Assembly (NCBI GenBank): GCA_902984215.1
Contig: CADWAF010000719.1
Coordinates: 1 to 64,000 of the forward strand
DNA: 64,000 bases
Source: Willaertia magna
Taxonomy: Eukaryota; Heterolobosea; Eutetramitea; Acrasida; Naegleriidae
Reading direction: 5' to 3'
Below are positions 1 to 10,007 of this stretch, piece after piece. The translations under genes were made by a program, and so were the position numbers. Under the pieces are notes generated by a model, which had not been told where the DNA came from, did no database searches, and was given only the letters and a program-made list of their open reading frames with translations. Every line of letters starts with the position of its first letter. Within the stretch, counting starts at the first letter, position 1.

Positions 1-1188
1 TTCATTGATGAAATAATTAATTTATTAATCTATTTAATTGACAACTATGATTTAAATATAACAATAGAAAATAATTTAAATTTTGAAAATTTTATTTCTT
101 ATTTTGTTAAAAATTATAATTTAGAAGAAAATAATTTAGAAGAAAATTTATTACAAACAACAAATAACGATCGTTTTAAATTTTTAAATTATATTTTAAA
201 TGAAAAAATTAATTATAAAATTACGGAAATAGAAATTCAATTATTAATATCTAATTTTTACAATATTGAAATTATTGAGAAGGCTATTTTATTGTATTTA
301 AAACAAAATAATTTAACTATTAATAATAATAGTGATGAAAATTTAAAAACAAATGTTAATAATTTAAATGAAGACTACAAAGATAACAACCAAGATAAGA
401 ATTTAAATGTAGACAACAGTGAAACAGTTACAAAAATAGAAAATCATACTAATATGGAGAATAATCAAGAAGATGGTAAAGTTAAAATGTTATATCTTTT
501 AAATTTTATGTTTGACAAAGAATTGAATTTTGAAAAACAAAAAGAATACATTATTTATTTCTTTGAAAAATATAACTTAGCAGATACTGTGCAATATTGT
601 AATGTTAATTTATTACAATATTTTTGTTATAAAACATATAACTATTTTTTAAATGTTAAAACTGAAAGTATTGATATATTTTATAATCAATTAATTGAAT
701 TAACTAATTTACTTTGTAATTATATTAATATTCATTTTAATTGTAAAGATATTTCATTTTTAGAAAATATATTTTTTAATAGAATATTATCGTTTTTATC
801 ACAACAAGAAACTGAAATAAACTTTTTACATACTGTTGTTCAAGAAAAATTAAAATTACACCCAAATTTATTAAATAATGTATTTGATACTTCCTTATTC
901 GTTAATAATCAATCCATTTCAACATTAGAAATTTTATATTATAGTACAAATATTATTGAAAATGAATTGATTGGTAATTATTGGAATAATTATTTTAAAT
1001 ATTTATATGAAAAGATGAAAGATGACATTGCTAATATTGATGAAAAAAGAATTATGGACTTTTCTTGTTACAAATATGATTTTATGAGTTTATTTGATCC
1101 ATTAGATCAATTTATTTCTTTAACTTATTTACAATACTTTAAAATTGAAAAATTAATGGAATTAATGTCAATTCAATTAGATAATTAA
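1..1188 (+). CDS. Unknown protein, 5' end outside the window
   Basis: The frame is open from base 1 to a TAA at 1186-1188, giving about 395 residues without the N-terminus. No ATG with the usual A-rich context is seen at the left edge, so the start lies upstream. The product is very rich in Asn, Ile, Leu, Glu and Lys. An Asn/Asp-rich low-complexity stretch (about residues 100-155 of the visible part) separates two segments that look helical. I see no signal peptide, membrane segment or recognised motif. Its stop faces the convergent gene at 1225 with only 36 bases between. I do not recognise a family. That it is coding rests on 395 codons without a stop in very AT-rich DNA. Confidence 0.7.
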   Translation, partial: FIDEIINLLIYLIDNYDLNITIENNLNFENFISYFVKNYNLEENNLEENLLQTTNNDRFKFLNYILNEKINYKITEIEIQLLISNFYNIEIIEKAILLYLKQNNLTINNNSDENLKTNVNNLNEDYKDNNQDKNLNVDNSETVTKIENHTNMENNQEDGKVKMLYLLNFMFDKELNFEKQKEYIIYFFEKYNLADTVQYCNVNLLQYFCYKTYNYFLNVKTESIDIFYNQLIELTNLLCNYINIHFNCKDISFLENIFFNRILSFLSQQETEINFLHTVVQEKLKLHPNLLNNVFDTSLFVNNQSISTLEILYYSTNIIENELIGNYWNNYFKYLYEKMKDDIANIDEKRIMDFSCYKYDFMSLFDPLDQFISLTYLQYFKIEKLMELMSIQLDN

Positions 1189-1224
1189 GAAATAACTAAA
1201 GATTGCAATTGAAACACAATGATT

Positions 1225-1989
1225 TTAATTCAACTTTGTTACAACACCATCACCACGAACACTAAAACTAACAGTATTGGTAATAACCTTTAACAAGGTC
1301 TTAATACTATATTGAAGTTCAATCATCATTTGGGCAATTGGATTAGTTGCTGTTCCTGCATTAACAATGGATGGTACTTCAACATTACAATCAAAAGTAT
1401 AACCCCACATTACTTCAATATCAGTTGGGGCAAAGTGAACTGCATCTAAATATCTACCTGTACCATTTGCTGTTTGTCCTCCATATTGATAGATAAGATG
1501 ATAATGGAAAGAAACAACACTCATACCCAAAGTATTCTCAAAAACAATTTTATAACCTTTAGATTTAGGAGCAGACCAAGAATTTAAATCATTTCCAGAG
1601 GAAACACCTTTTGGTAAAGCATTAGCATAAAAGTTCTTGAAATTTTGGACTGGTTCGTTTTTCTTAATAAATTCCCATGCCTTGCTAGCATAATCTAAGA
1701 TTTGATTGATATCCAAACCTCCCAAGTTTCTAGTTGCTTTTTGTGGTGATTTTCTTTCTTTAAGATAAGTTGTAGCTCTTCTTTCAGTAATGTTTTTAAT
1801 GTATGCATTTTCGAATGAGGAAATAGATACATTGGAGATGGTAAAATAATCCTTTAAGAAAGCAGGGTCCTTAAGTATTTCTTCATTAACATAACGAGTA
1901 GAAATATCTCTTGGCTCTGAGGCAAACAATGATTGGATCAACAAAGTAAGTATTAAGGCAAGGAAGGCTAAGGCAACTGTAATTTTCAT
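1225..1989 (-). CDS. Secreted protein of unknown function
   Basis: This encodes 254 residues. The longer open frame begins at a TTG (1998); the ATG at 1989 follows a run of A and is taken as the start. Residues 1 to about 24 form a clear signal peptide (MKITVALAF, then a Leu/Ile/Ala-rich core ending FASEP), so the protein should enter the secretory pathway. The mature part has one Cys, no other membrane segment and no GPI-like hydrophobic C-terminus. The second half is rich in aromatic and beta-prone residues (FENTLGMSVVSFHYHL, then HFAPTDIEVMWGYTFDC). I cannot assign a family. It lies upstream of nothing in the same sense except the carboxypeptidase gene, 128 bases away on the same strand. 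Confidence 0.75.
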   Translation of the reverse strand: MKITVALAFLALILTLLIQSLFASEPRDISTRYVNEEILKDPAFLKDYFTISNVSISSFENAYIKNITERRATTYLKERKSPQKATRNLGGLDINQILDYASKAWEFIKKNEPVQNFKNFYANALPKGVSSGNDLNSWSAPKSKGYKIVFENTLGMSVVSFHYHLIYQYGGQTANGTGRYLDAVHFAPTDIEVMWGYTFDCNVEVPSIVNAGTATNPIAQMMIELQYSIKTLLKVITNTVSFSVRGDGVVTKLN

Positions 1990-2117
1990 TTTTTTCAAAT
2001 GGAATGTAGTTAATACAAAACAATTTTAAAATCTAAGGAGCATAATGTCCGTAAGTGGCACTCCAATTAAAATAATTCCAAACTAAATAATTTAAGGCAG
2101 GTCTTTAATTTAAATAT

Positions 2118-3563
2118 TTAACAACATGTTCCATTTAAAAACTTTTCAAAGAACATCATTGCTTGTAAAGGTTTAACTAATGGTACCATATGTCCAGCAC
2201 CTCTAATGGTGATAAAGGTCAACTTTGGTGAATAATGTCTAATCATACCATCAACAACAACACCTTCCTCTGTTTTATGAGTCCATTGACTCCAAGGCTT
2301 TCCAGAATAACCTAATTTATCAATAGCAGCTTGAGTTCCCAATGTATTTACTACTCCATCTACGTCACCACTATAAACTAAAATTCTAACATCTGAATCA
2401 GCTAAAATACTTCTGTAAAAAGGTAAAATACTTTGATAAAGAGATGTATATTGAATATACATATTACAAACTTGCCATCCAAGTGGATTTGAATCAATTC
2501 TTCTTCTAATACCTAAAGCTTGTTGTACTTCAGTACTATTGAAATAAGAAATAACTGAATGATCTGGAACACATGGGAAATCACTTTCTGCACCAACAAT
2601 TTTTCTCTTCTTACTAGTTGCCTTTTCTAAATGTCTTTGGAAAAGTGGATGAACTCTTTGTTTGCTAAAAACATTTAATCTTCTTCTCATTAAAGTTCTT
2701 CTTGAATTATCACCATTCCATACACATGAATCATATAAATAATATGGATCAATATTATCTAAATAGCTATTAGTTTTATCTAAAAATCTTGCACAGTCAG
2801 CACTATTTTGATTTTTATAAAAATCTCCCTTACAAACCTCAACACCTTGTTTATACATGTCAATTGGAATAATTGAATGTTGATTATAAAATAGTGGAAT
2901 AGAATTTGCATCAGCCTCACCATCTGTAACACCATTACCAATTAATAAACCTTTCAAATTAATTTTTGGTAACAATCCTCTTGCATTACCTTGAATAATA
3001 CGAGATGCAGTTAAAGGAATATATACTCCTGCATATGATTCGCCTGATATATAGAAATCATTCTTAGTATATTGTGGGAAACGTAAGAAGAAATCACGAA
3101 CTGCTTGACTTAAATCTAAAGTAGTTTGATCGTCATTTAAGTTTTTATAATCTTCTGGATGTTCTGAATAACTGAAACCAACACCGATTGGATGTTCAAC
3201 ATAAATAATAGACGCCTTTCTATTCCAAGTGTAAGGGTTGTCAAGAATTGTTTTACCATCAGGTTGGATGAATAGTGGACCATTTTCAGTAGATTCACCT
3301 TCTAATGAAGAACAACCTGGACCACCATTAGTCCATAAAACAACTGGGTCAGTTGCAGGGTTAGATTGTGATTCAAAGAACCAATAGAATAAATGATGTC
3401 CTCTTGTTGCATTTGCTAATAAATAGCCTGTATAAGAACGAGATTTAAACTTTCCATTATAACCTGGAAGACTAGTTACTAGAGTATCACCCGATGTTTG
3501 AGCATTCAATAGAGATACAGTTGCTAATAAACAGCAAAGAAGCAGGAGAGACTTTATACTCAT
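2118..3563 (-). CDS. Serine carboxypeptidase (peptidase family S10)
   Basis: This is a 481-residue serine carboxypeptidase, which removes C-terminal residues in lysosome-like compartments or outside the cell. Residues 1-21 are a signal peptide. The family landmarks occur in order: WTNGGPGCSS at 77-86 (oxyanion-hole region), EHPIGVGFSYS at 123-133, GESYAG at 174-179 with nucleophile Ser176, Asp402 in YSGDVDG, and His458 in GAGHMVP. The full catalytic triad is therefore present. The length is typical of plant and protist S10 enzymes. A basic, Arg-rich stretch at about 288-322 (RRTLMRRR...TSKKRK) falls where many S10 enzymes carry an excised linker, so processing into two chains is possible (inference). 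ATG start with a preceding A run; no intron. Confidence 0.95.
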   Translation of the reverse strand: MSIKSLLLLCCLLATVSLLNAQTSGDTLVTSLPGYNGKFKSRSYTGYLLANATRGHHLFYWFFESQSNPATDPVVLWTNGGPGCSSLEGESTENGPLFIQPDGKTILDNPYTWNRKASIIYVEHPIGVGFSYSEHPEDYKNLNDDQTTLDLSQAVRDFFLRFPQYTKNDFYISGESYAGVYIPLTASRIIQGNARGLLPKINLKGLLIGNGVTDGEADANSIPLFYNQHSIIPIDMYKQGVEVCKGDFYKNQNSADCARFLDKTNSYLDNIDPYYLYDSCVWNGDNSRRTLMRRRLNVFSKQRVHPLFQRHLEKATSKKRKIVGAESDFPCVPDHSVISYFNSTEVQQALGIRRRIDSNPLGWQVCNMYIQYTSLYQSILPFYRSILADSDVRILVYSGDVDGVVNTLGTQAAIDKLGYSGKPWSQWTHKTEEGVVVDGMIRHYSPKLTFITIRGAGHMVPLVKPLQAMMFFEKFLNGTCC

Positions 3564-3659
3564 TTTTTTTAACTGTTATCATCTCCGTACTTTACACAAG
3601 ATGTTAGAGTTTAAAATTCACCAAAGAATCTACAAAAAAGTTTTGGTTCAACTGTTTTA

Positions 3660-6632
3660 TTACTTTTGAAAATCTAAAACAAATCCATATTGTTTACAGA
3701 TATTTTCAGCATTTTGACTATTGTTTTGATCCAAATGATTATTGATTGTAGTGGTTTCAACTAAGGAAGAATTAATTCCTTCATCCATTGGTATGGCAAT
3801 TATTGGACTAGTACTTCTGTCACTCTCTGAAATTGAATAATTCGAAACATCATTTGATGAAAACATTGCATTTTCGTTTTGATTACAAAATCTAGCCTCA
3901 ACTCCTTTCTTAACTAAACCTGGTAAATCAAAACGTACAGATAATTCATCTAATATATTTGTACAATCAAAGAATTCAGGGTAGCCTTCAAAATCTAAGA
4001 ACATACTTGCAGCGTTGGCAATAGCTGTGGATATGGTTCCTACACAAATATGCTTGAAATTAGGTTCTCTTGCAAGTTCTAATAATTTTCTACCGTAATT
4101 AAGAGCTAATTCCTTATATCCAGCTTTGTGTAAACAGAGTATTAACACTGAGTAAACAAATACCTCATGCATTAAAGTAACGTGTGCTGTAGATAAATTC
4201 TTTAATTTTAGAATGGCTGCCATTCTTTCAATTAAATCTTTATAATCCGTATTTCTTCCAAGAGTAATTTCATTTTCTACAAAACCAGAAACTGACATAA
4301 TAATGTCACAAATTTGATTGGTATCTCCCATTTGAGTATAATACGTTTTACGATCATCATAGCTATCAGATAGAGAAGCAATTGCTAACAATGCATTCAT
4401 CTTCAAATTTAAGTATTGATGATTGAAATGAGAAGATATTTGAAAAGCCTTCTTGCTGAGCCTAGTACCTTCTGCAATGTCAGCACTTGTCATCTTGTAA
4501 TATCCAAGTAAAATAAAGGCAGAACCAACTCTACTATCTAACTTATCCTCATTAACAGGTAATAATTGTAAAGATTTATGATAAAATTCTTTACTTAAAC
4601 TTAAATCACCAGCAGATCTAGCACAATTACATAACAAACTGTACATAAAGAAATTATTCTCTGAATTATTTGGATCATTTCTTATCATATCAGTTAACAA
4701 GTCAGGCATAATACTTTCCCATTCATTAGGTAACAATGAATGATATGGATGAATAAATTTATCCCAAAAATTAACGAAACGAGTAATCATTGAACATAAG
4801 GCAAATCTTCTACCATCTGATCTTATTGAAGAAGGACTATCATTATTGCTTTGAACATTTTCATCTTTCTTTAACAATTTTTCTTTATCACTTGTTATTG
4901 AATCTATTCTTTTACGTTTCTTACTGTCCATATCTAAGTCCATCATGTCTGTCGTGTCTGTTACTTCATCAATTGATACAGCAACGTTTTCTATTTCACC
5001 TGATACTATTGAGTTATTATCTATATTGTTGTATTTTAAATTGTTATCAATAATTACAGGTTTTTGACTATTGTCACCAATTAAATGTTTTGCATTTTCT
5101 GTAACAATCTCTTCCACATCAATCTCTTCTTCTTTATCCTCTTCCGTTACTGCTATATCCTTATTATTAATTGTCATAAGCATAGCTACATTCTCTTCAC
5201 TATCTGAAGAAGTGTCAATCTCAATTTTAGCAAACTTTGCAATCTCTAAACATTTTCTCTTCCATTTATTTTTTGAATCTTCTACTTTCTGTAATTCCTC
5301 TCTTAATTGTTCTAATTCTAATTTTAACTTTTTATTCGCTTCATTCTTAGGACCTCTTTTCTTTCTTTCAGTATATACACATTTTATTCCTTTGCTATGA
5401 CATGTTTGACAAGGTGTTTGTCCATCACATTTTCTATGATGTTTCCTACAAGCTTCACATGCTCTCGTTGATTTCTTTGTTTTTCTTGGATTTATAGATG
5501 AATTGTTATTACTATTGTTTGTATTGTTGATTGTTGTAGGAGTAACATTTTCATTCCCTGAATTTGAAGGAGAAATACAACTTGTATTTTCTTCATTATC
5601 CTCAACCTTAAATGATTTAATAATTTGTTGTTGAGGTGGTTGTTTAGCCTTACTTCCCTTTGGAGAACTAGTTGTCGTACCAACCGTTAAAGAACGATGT
5701 TGTTGTTTTACAGTTGTAGTATTATTTATATCGTTATTAACTACAGTCGTAGTTGAAGACGGTGTTGTTATATTATGTAGTCCAATTCCCTGTAAAGGAG
5801 AGTTATTAATGTTATTATAATAATTGGTAGGTTGCTGACTATTCATTCTATTGATAGGTAAATTATTACTACCAATGTTATTTGTAATTAGAGAATTATT
5901 ATTATTTGAATTGTTGTTTGTATTGTAGTAATTGTGTGAAGAAAAATTGTTATTTTGTTGTATGTGCATATCGCCATCTAATGTTGAAGAAGAAATGTTA
6001 CCGCTATTAGAATTAATTGGTGGTAATATACTACTACTATTACCATGATACAAATAGGAAGGAGAAGAATTATAATTATTATTAACATTATTTAAATAAC
6101 TGTGAGTTGTATTGATTTGAGAAGTTGTATTAGGAAGGCTAGTAGTTCTATAGGCTGTATTATTTGATGAAATATTTGCAGAAGGAGAAGAATTAAAAGG
6201 AATATTATTGTTGCTGTTATTATTATAGGGATATGGTAATGGAGAAGATGATATTGATTTCGAAGGGAGGTATTGATAGTAAGGATGTCTAGTTAACGGG
6301 TTATCATCAATAAAGTTTTTATTATTAGAGTAAAACGGGTCATTATTATGAGACATTTTAGTTATTGGTTGTTGATTGTTATAAGTTTGATGATGATACG
6401 ATTGATTTTCCGGGAGATAGTGAAAAGGGTTTGTGTTGTTTTGTTGTGGAATGTAATTGTTATTTGTATCAAAGTTTTGGTGGTTAGTAGAGGAATAATT
6501 ATTTAATCCCAAATTGCGATTGTTATTAATAAAAGACACATTTTCATTATTGCTATTTATCCCTCTGTTAGATAGAGCGTTATTGTTAACCGCTTGATGA
6601 TGGTGAACAGGAAATGTTGTTTGACGGTGCAT
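3660..6632 (-). CDS. Zn2Cys6 (fungal-type) transcription factor
   Basis: This encodes about 990 residues. A TTG at 6650 extends the frame, but the first ATG (protein begins MHRQTTF) is at 6632. The first third is low complexity, dominated by Asn, Ser, Pro and Thr. At about residues 390-420 is a binuclear zinc cluster with spacing C-x2-C-x6-C-x5-C-x2-C-x6-C (CEACRKHHRKC...CQTCHSKGIKC), followed by basic residues (RKKRGPK) and a Leu/Glu coiled coil suited to dimerisation. This is the Gal4-type DNA-binding arrangement. The last 400 residues are mostly helical, starting near FALCSMITRFVNFWDKFIHPYHS, a place where fungal relatives have a regulatory domain. A nuclear DNA-binding regulator is well supported; targets are unknown. 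No intron. Confidence 0.92.
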   Translation of the reverse strand: MHRQTTFPVHHHQAVNNNALSNRGINSNNENVSFINNNRNLGLNNYSSTNHQNFDTNNNYIPQQNNTNPFHYLPENQSYHHQTYNNQQPITKMSHNNDPFYSNNKNFIDDNPLTRHPYYQYLPSKSISSSPLPYPYNNNSNNNIPFNSSPSANISSNNTAYRTTSLPNTTSQINTTHSYLNNVNNNYNSSPSYLYHGNSSSILPPINSNSGNISSSTLDGDMHIQQNNNFSSHNYYNTNNNSNNNNSLITNNIGSNNLPINRMNSQQPTNYYNNINNSPLQGIGLHNITTPSSTTTVVNNDINNTTTVKQQHRSLTVGTTTSSPKGSKAKQPPQQQIIKSFKVEDNEENTSCISPSNSGNENVTPTTINNTNNSNNNSSINPRKTKKSTRACEACRKHHRKCDGQTPCQTCHSKGIKCVYTERKKRGPKNEANKKLKLELEQLREELQKVEDSKNKWKRKCLEIAKFAKIEIDTSSDSEENVAMLMTINNKDIAVTEEDKEEEIDVEEIVTENAKHLIGDNSQKPVIIDNNLKYNNIDNNSIVSGEIENVAVSIDEVTDTTDMMDLDMDSKKRKRIDSITSDKEKLLKKDENVQSNNDSPSSIRSDGRRFALCSMITRFVNFWDKFIHPYHSLLPNEWESIMPDLLTDMIRNDPNNSENNFFMYSLLCNCARSAGDLSLSKEFYHKSLQLLPVNEDKLDSRVGSAFILLGYYKMTSADIAEGTRLSKKAFQISSHFNHQYLNLKMNALLAIASLSDSYDDRKTYYTQMGDTNQICDIIMSVSGFVENEITLGRNTDYKDLIERMAAILKLKNLSTAHVTLMHEVFVYSVLILCLHKAGYKELALNYGRKLLELAREPNFKHICVGTISTAIANAASMFLDFEGYPEFFDCTNILDELSVRFDLPGLVKKGVEARFCNQNENAMFSSNDVSNYSISESDRSTSPIIAIPMDEGINSSLVETTTINNHLDQNNSQNAENICKQYGFVLDFQK

Positions 6633-6861
6633 TTGCGCTGTTTTTTTCAAATCTGTTGAAGGAAGAAAGATCCTCCAACCAAGGTTTATAAGGCTAGGAA
6701 ATTTTTAAAAAAAGTATTTGGGAAGGGTTGACAATTGGAAAAAAGAAATTTATTCTACTTTTTTCCTTCAGGTAATAGTATCAATACTAGCAATTAGATA
6801 AACATCACGTTATTGATGTAAATTCTTGTTCTTGTTCTGTAATCTATCTATTTATCTTTTC

Positions 6862-7362
6862 TTAATCTTCAAAATCATTTGTTGTATTTGGATCAAACGA
6901 TAGTTGAGAATTATCTAACTCGGAATAGTAAAATTGACTGTTATTAGGGTCATTTAGAAAAGATGATTCTTGTTGTGAGTAATTTTCATGTTGTTGGCTG
7001 TTCAATGAATAATTATCATTCTTCATAAATATCCAATCAGCTCTTTCTAATTTAGATAATGGTGTAAAACTTATAGGTGATTTAAAAGGTGGTTCATCAT
7101 CTTGTAAATAATTATTGCGTTGTTGTTGATAAGGAGGTGTTTGAAGTAAAGATAAATTATTATTTGAATTAGATTTTGATGGAGTTTTATTTTGATACGT
7201 TATTCCAGTATTTTCTTGTGAAGAAATCTGTGACGAATAGAAATATGAATTATTTCTTTCATTATTATTGTTATTTCTAGAATTAGGAAGAGGTGTTGGT
7301 GGAAATTCATGTTCTTCAAAGTTATTAAAATCAGATGTTACAAAAGGACTTCGCGATTCCAT
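6862..7362 (-). CDS. Asn/Ser-rich protein of unknown function
   Basis: This encodes 166 residues. The open frame starts at a TTG at 7377, but an ATG preceded by seven A residues lies at 7362 (MESRSPFV). The sequence is disordered and rich in Asn, Gln and Ser. Short proline-directed motifs (PPTPLP, TPSK, KSPISFTP) could be phosphorylated by proline-directed kinases (inference). It has no membrane segment, cysteine pattern or known domain. It is transcribed in the same direction as the Zn2Cys6 gene, about 230 bases upstream of that gene's start. The good ATG context and codon use like its neighbours favour a real gene. Confidence 0.55.
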   Translation of the reverse strand: MESRSPFVTSDFNNFEEHEFPPTPLPNSRNNNNNERNNSYFYSSQISSQENTGITYQNKTPSKSNSNNNLSLLQTPPYQQQRNNYLQDDEPPFKSPISFTPLSKLERADWIFMKNDNYSLNSQQHENYSQQESSFLNDPNNSQFYYSELDNSQLSFDPNTTNDFED

Positions 7363-7479
7363 TTTTTTGTGAAACAATGTTAAAACCGTTTTTCAAAGTA
7401 TTCCAGTTTTAACTGGCAGCACACAACAGTACGAAGTAACAGTCAAAAGGGAATAACAACATTAAGGACGTAAGGAAAT

Positions 7480-7677
7480 TTATTGTTCAAATTTTTTGCC
7501 AAAATCTGTTCTTCCTGATCCAAAGGTAGTTTGGTCAACTCCACTTAAATCGCTGACAATGTTAATCTTCTCACTCGCACCTCTTACGTTTTTAGTTAGC
7601 ACATCTTTATCTATTGGTAAGAAATCACTATTTTTATTGGTACTTTCTGCCTTCTTAGTTAATTGTGGTTTTTCCAT
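7480..7677 (-). CDS. Small hydrophilic protein of unknown function
   Basis: This is a 65-residue open frame with an ATG start in a moderately A-rich context (AAACAATGG) and a TAA stop. The product is polar and Lys/Asp/Ser/Thr-rich, has no hydrophobic segment or Cys, and ends TTFGSGRTDFGKKFEQ. The Gly/Phe pattern at the end looks non-random, but I do not recognise it. A 63-codon frame on the other strand is open over the same bases; it would encode a hydrophobic protein and its ATG lacks an A run, so the minus-strand frame is preferred. It could be a genuine short gene or chance. Confidence 0.4.
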   Translation of the reverse strand: MEKPQLTKKAESTNKNSDFLPIDKDVLTKNVRGASEKINIVSDLSGVDQTTFGSGRTDFGKKFEQ

Positions 7678-7980
7678 TGTTTTGTAATTAGATTTTTAGA
7701 AAAGTCAGTCAACCTGTTACAAAATAACAATTATTTTTAACATTTTATTTAAATTAAATGTTAAATATAATTATGTAAAGTGTTGATTGAAAATACTCTT
7801 TTAACCAAATCAGTGATTTTGTTTGTTTGTGGGAAGCAAACAATTAAGGAATAATCATAAAATCCATTTTACTAGAATTAGTAAATAGATTTCTGTCACA
7901 GTTTTTCTATTTAATCAGCAAAGCTCAGTACAATAATAATTAATTCAATCAACAAGAAAAAAACAATTGAAAATAAAAAG
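7678..7980. other. Intergenic, shared upstream region
   Basis: This 303-base stretch has no supported gene. It lies between two divergently transcribed small genes, so it should hold both promoters. The right end is A-rich and runs directly into the ATG at 7981. No tRNA, repeat or long open frame was seen. Confidence 0.5.
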
Positions 7981-8328
7981 ATGCCAAGTCAATCAACAAC
8001 ATTTATCCTTGCAATTGCTCTTTTCACTTTACTAATCATGATTACTGACATTTATTCACAAGACAATTTCGTTCCAGATAAATGCCCTGTTGAAGCACCA
8101 GATTTTGTTCAATTAAAATGTGAAGAACTATTTGAAAAATTTCAAAACGTAATTTACGTTAAAACAACATCTTTAACAAATGAAAATGGTTGGTGTTGTT
8201 TCCAAAAAGAAGTAAAATACATTGAACATGACAATGATAAGAAATCTTATTGTGTTGTTCAATTTCATCCAAACTTAAGAATTGCACCAGTTGCTTTATG
8301 GTCAACTACAGAAAAGTTAACTTGTTAA
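7981..8328 (+). CDS. Small secreted six-cysteine protein (copy A)
   Basis: This encodes 115 residues from an ATG directly after AAATAAAAAG. Residues 1-26 form a signal peptide or signal anchor (TTFILAIALFTLLIMI core). The mature part has six cysteines at 35, 47, 72, 73, 91 and 115, including a WCCFQK motif and a final LWSTTEKLTC. The gene at 41549-41893 encodes a protein of almost the same length with cysteines at the same spacing and matching WCCF and RWST motifs, so the two are paralogues. An even number of cysteines suggests three disulfides in an extracellular domain (inference). I do not recognise a published family. No intron. Confidence 0.82.
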   Translation: MPSQSTTFILAIALFTLLIMITDIYSQDNFVPDKCPVEAPDFVQLKCEELFEKFQNVIYVKTTSLTNENGWCCFQKEVKYIEHDNDKKSYCVVQFHPNLRIAPVALWSTTEKLTC

Positions 8329-8523
8329 TTTTTTGTAAATTTGTAAATTAGTTTGTTGATGCGACGTGTAAATATTTTAATGTAAATAAAATCAACGCAA
8401 CTCCAAAAATAAAAGTTTTTGTAAATTTTATAACAATAATTTTAATCAAATTCAAATCTGACCTTTCACTTCAATCTCAGTTTACATAATAAATTAAAAA
8501 AAATTATTGTTGGCTATAAACAC

Positions 8524-9889
8524 ATGATTTATTTATTTGAAAATGGTGAAATGTTTGCATCTAATGAATTAAATGAATATGGTCAATGTGGTGAAAGTCC
8601 AATGAAAGTTGACAATTACAATAATAAATTGACAAATTTATTAAAAATAAATATTGAAAAGAATAAAATTTTAAAAGAATGTAAAGTGATTGATATATTT
8701 ACATTATGTAATTTTACAATTTATTTAGCAATTCATAATGAAAATAAAAAACAAATGTTATTGGCAAGTGGTTGGAATAATGGTGGTTGTTGTTCTTGTA
8801 ATAAAGAAGATGATTTCATTAAAGAAATTTCACCTTGTTATTTTAATCAATTTAATAATCTTTACAATAATGTTTACAATAATAACATTACACAAAATAA
8901 TAATCATGTTATTGACAATAATAATAGTGCCATTTCAACAGAATTAATAAATGAAAAGATTATAAATGTAGCGTGTGGTGGAAGTCATTTACATGTAATT
9001 ACAGAAAATAATTTAACAAAAGAACAATTTATTTATGAATGTGGTTCTAATGTTGGAAATCAATTAACTAGTATTAATGAAAAGGTTTCAATTTTAAGAA
9101 AAACAAATATTATGGAATTTATTAAATTAAATGATTATAGTAATTGTAGAATTAAGAAAATGTTTGGATCTTATGATTATATTGCTTTTATTACAGGTAT
9201 GTTTTTTTAATTATGATAAATTCTTTACAATGTTCATTACAATATTTTTATTCGTTTTATATATTTGTTGTTGTAAATATTTGTTGTAAATATATTTAAT
9301 ATAAATAGAAAGTGGTAAATTATTTACGATTGGAAAACAACCAATTATTGAAGGAAGTGAATTACAATTAATTCCACAAACTTTATTTAATAATGAATTA
9401 GTGATTGATATTCAAGCTGGTGAATATAAAATTGTTGTATTAACAAATTATGGTAATTTATTTATATTTGAAAATGAAAATAGTTATATTTGTTCTAATT
9501 TTAAAAATATTGATATTTTACAAATATTTATATTTAAAGAAAATGTTTATGTTATTACAAAAGGTAATTTTTTTTTTTTAATTTTTTTAATTTAATATTT
9601 TTTAGAAAATAAATTTTATTTAATTAGTAATGAGCAACAAGTAAAAGAATTAAATTTATCACAACTTTTTAACGTTGACGATGATAATAATTTAGATTTT
9701 AAAAAATTAATTGAATATTTACAAATACATTTATTAGAATATGAATTTCAATTAGCAGGTGAAGAAAATTTAAAATTAATTGTTACAAAAAAGATTGAAT
9801 CAAAATCAATTATTAATTTTTATAACAAATTACATAATTTAGTAAAAAACCAACAAAATAATTATTTCAGTGATATATTGATAAATTAA
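8524..9889 (+). CDS. RCC1-like repeat protein, three exons
   Basis: The coding exons are 8524-9196, 9309-9563 and 9606-9889, joined in frame to give 403 residues. Introns start GTATG and GTAATT and end TAG; both interrupt a codon after its first base. The product shows degenerate RCC1-type blade motifs: ENGEMFASNELNEYGQCG near the start, VACGGSHLHVITENN around 145-160, ITESGKLFTIGKQ formed exactly across the first splice, and IQAGEYKIVVLTNYGNLF in exon 2. RCC1 repeats form beta propellers that often bind small GTPases or chromatin. Only a few blades are recognisable and the C-terminal 90 residues do not match, so the partner is unknown. The perfect repeat motif created at the exon 1/2 junction strongly supports the intron. 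Confidence 0.82.
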
Positions 9890-10007
9890 AAGGAATAAAA
9901 TATTTATCACTGTGATGTCAAGTAATGTTTTGCATTGTAAAGTGGTTTTAAAAAAATAAGAAACATTTTAATAATTAAAAAACTGTAAAAAATATTACAA
10001 TAATTCT

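Noticed and set aside
4790..5400. Two plus-strand frames (87 and 109 codons) inside the Zn2Cys6 gene
   Set aside because: They lie antisense to a coherent coding frame, have no domain, and lack the A-run start.
7496..7687. 63-codon plus-strand hydrophobic frame
   Set aside because: Mirror of the small minus-strand gene at 7480-7677; its ATG has no A-rich leader.
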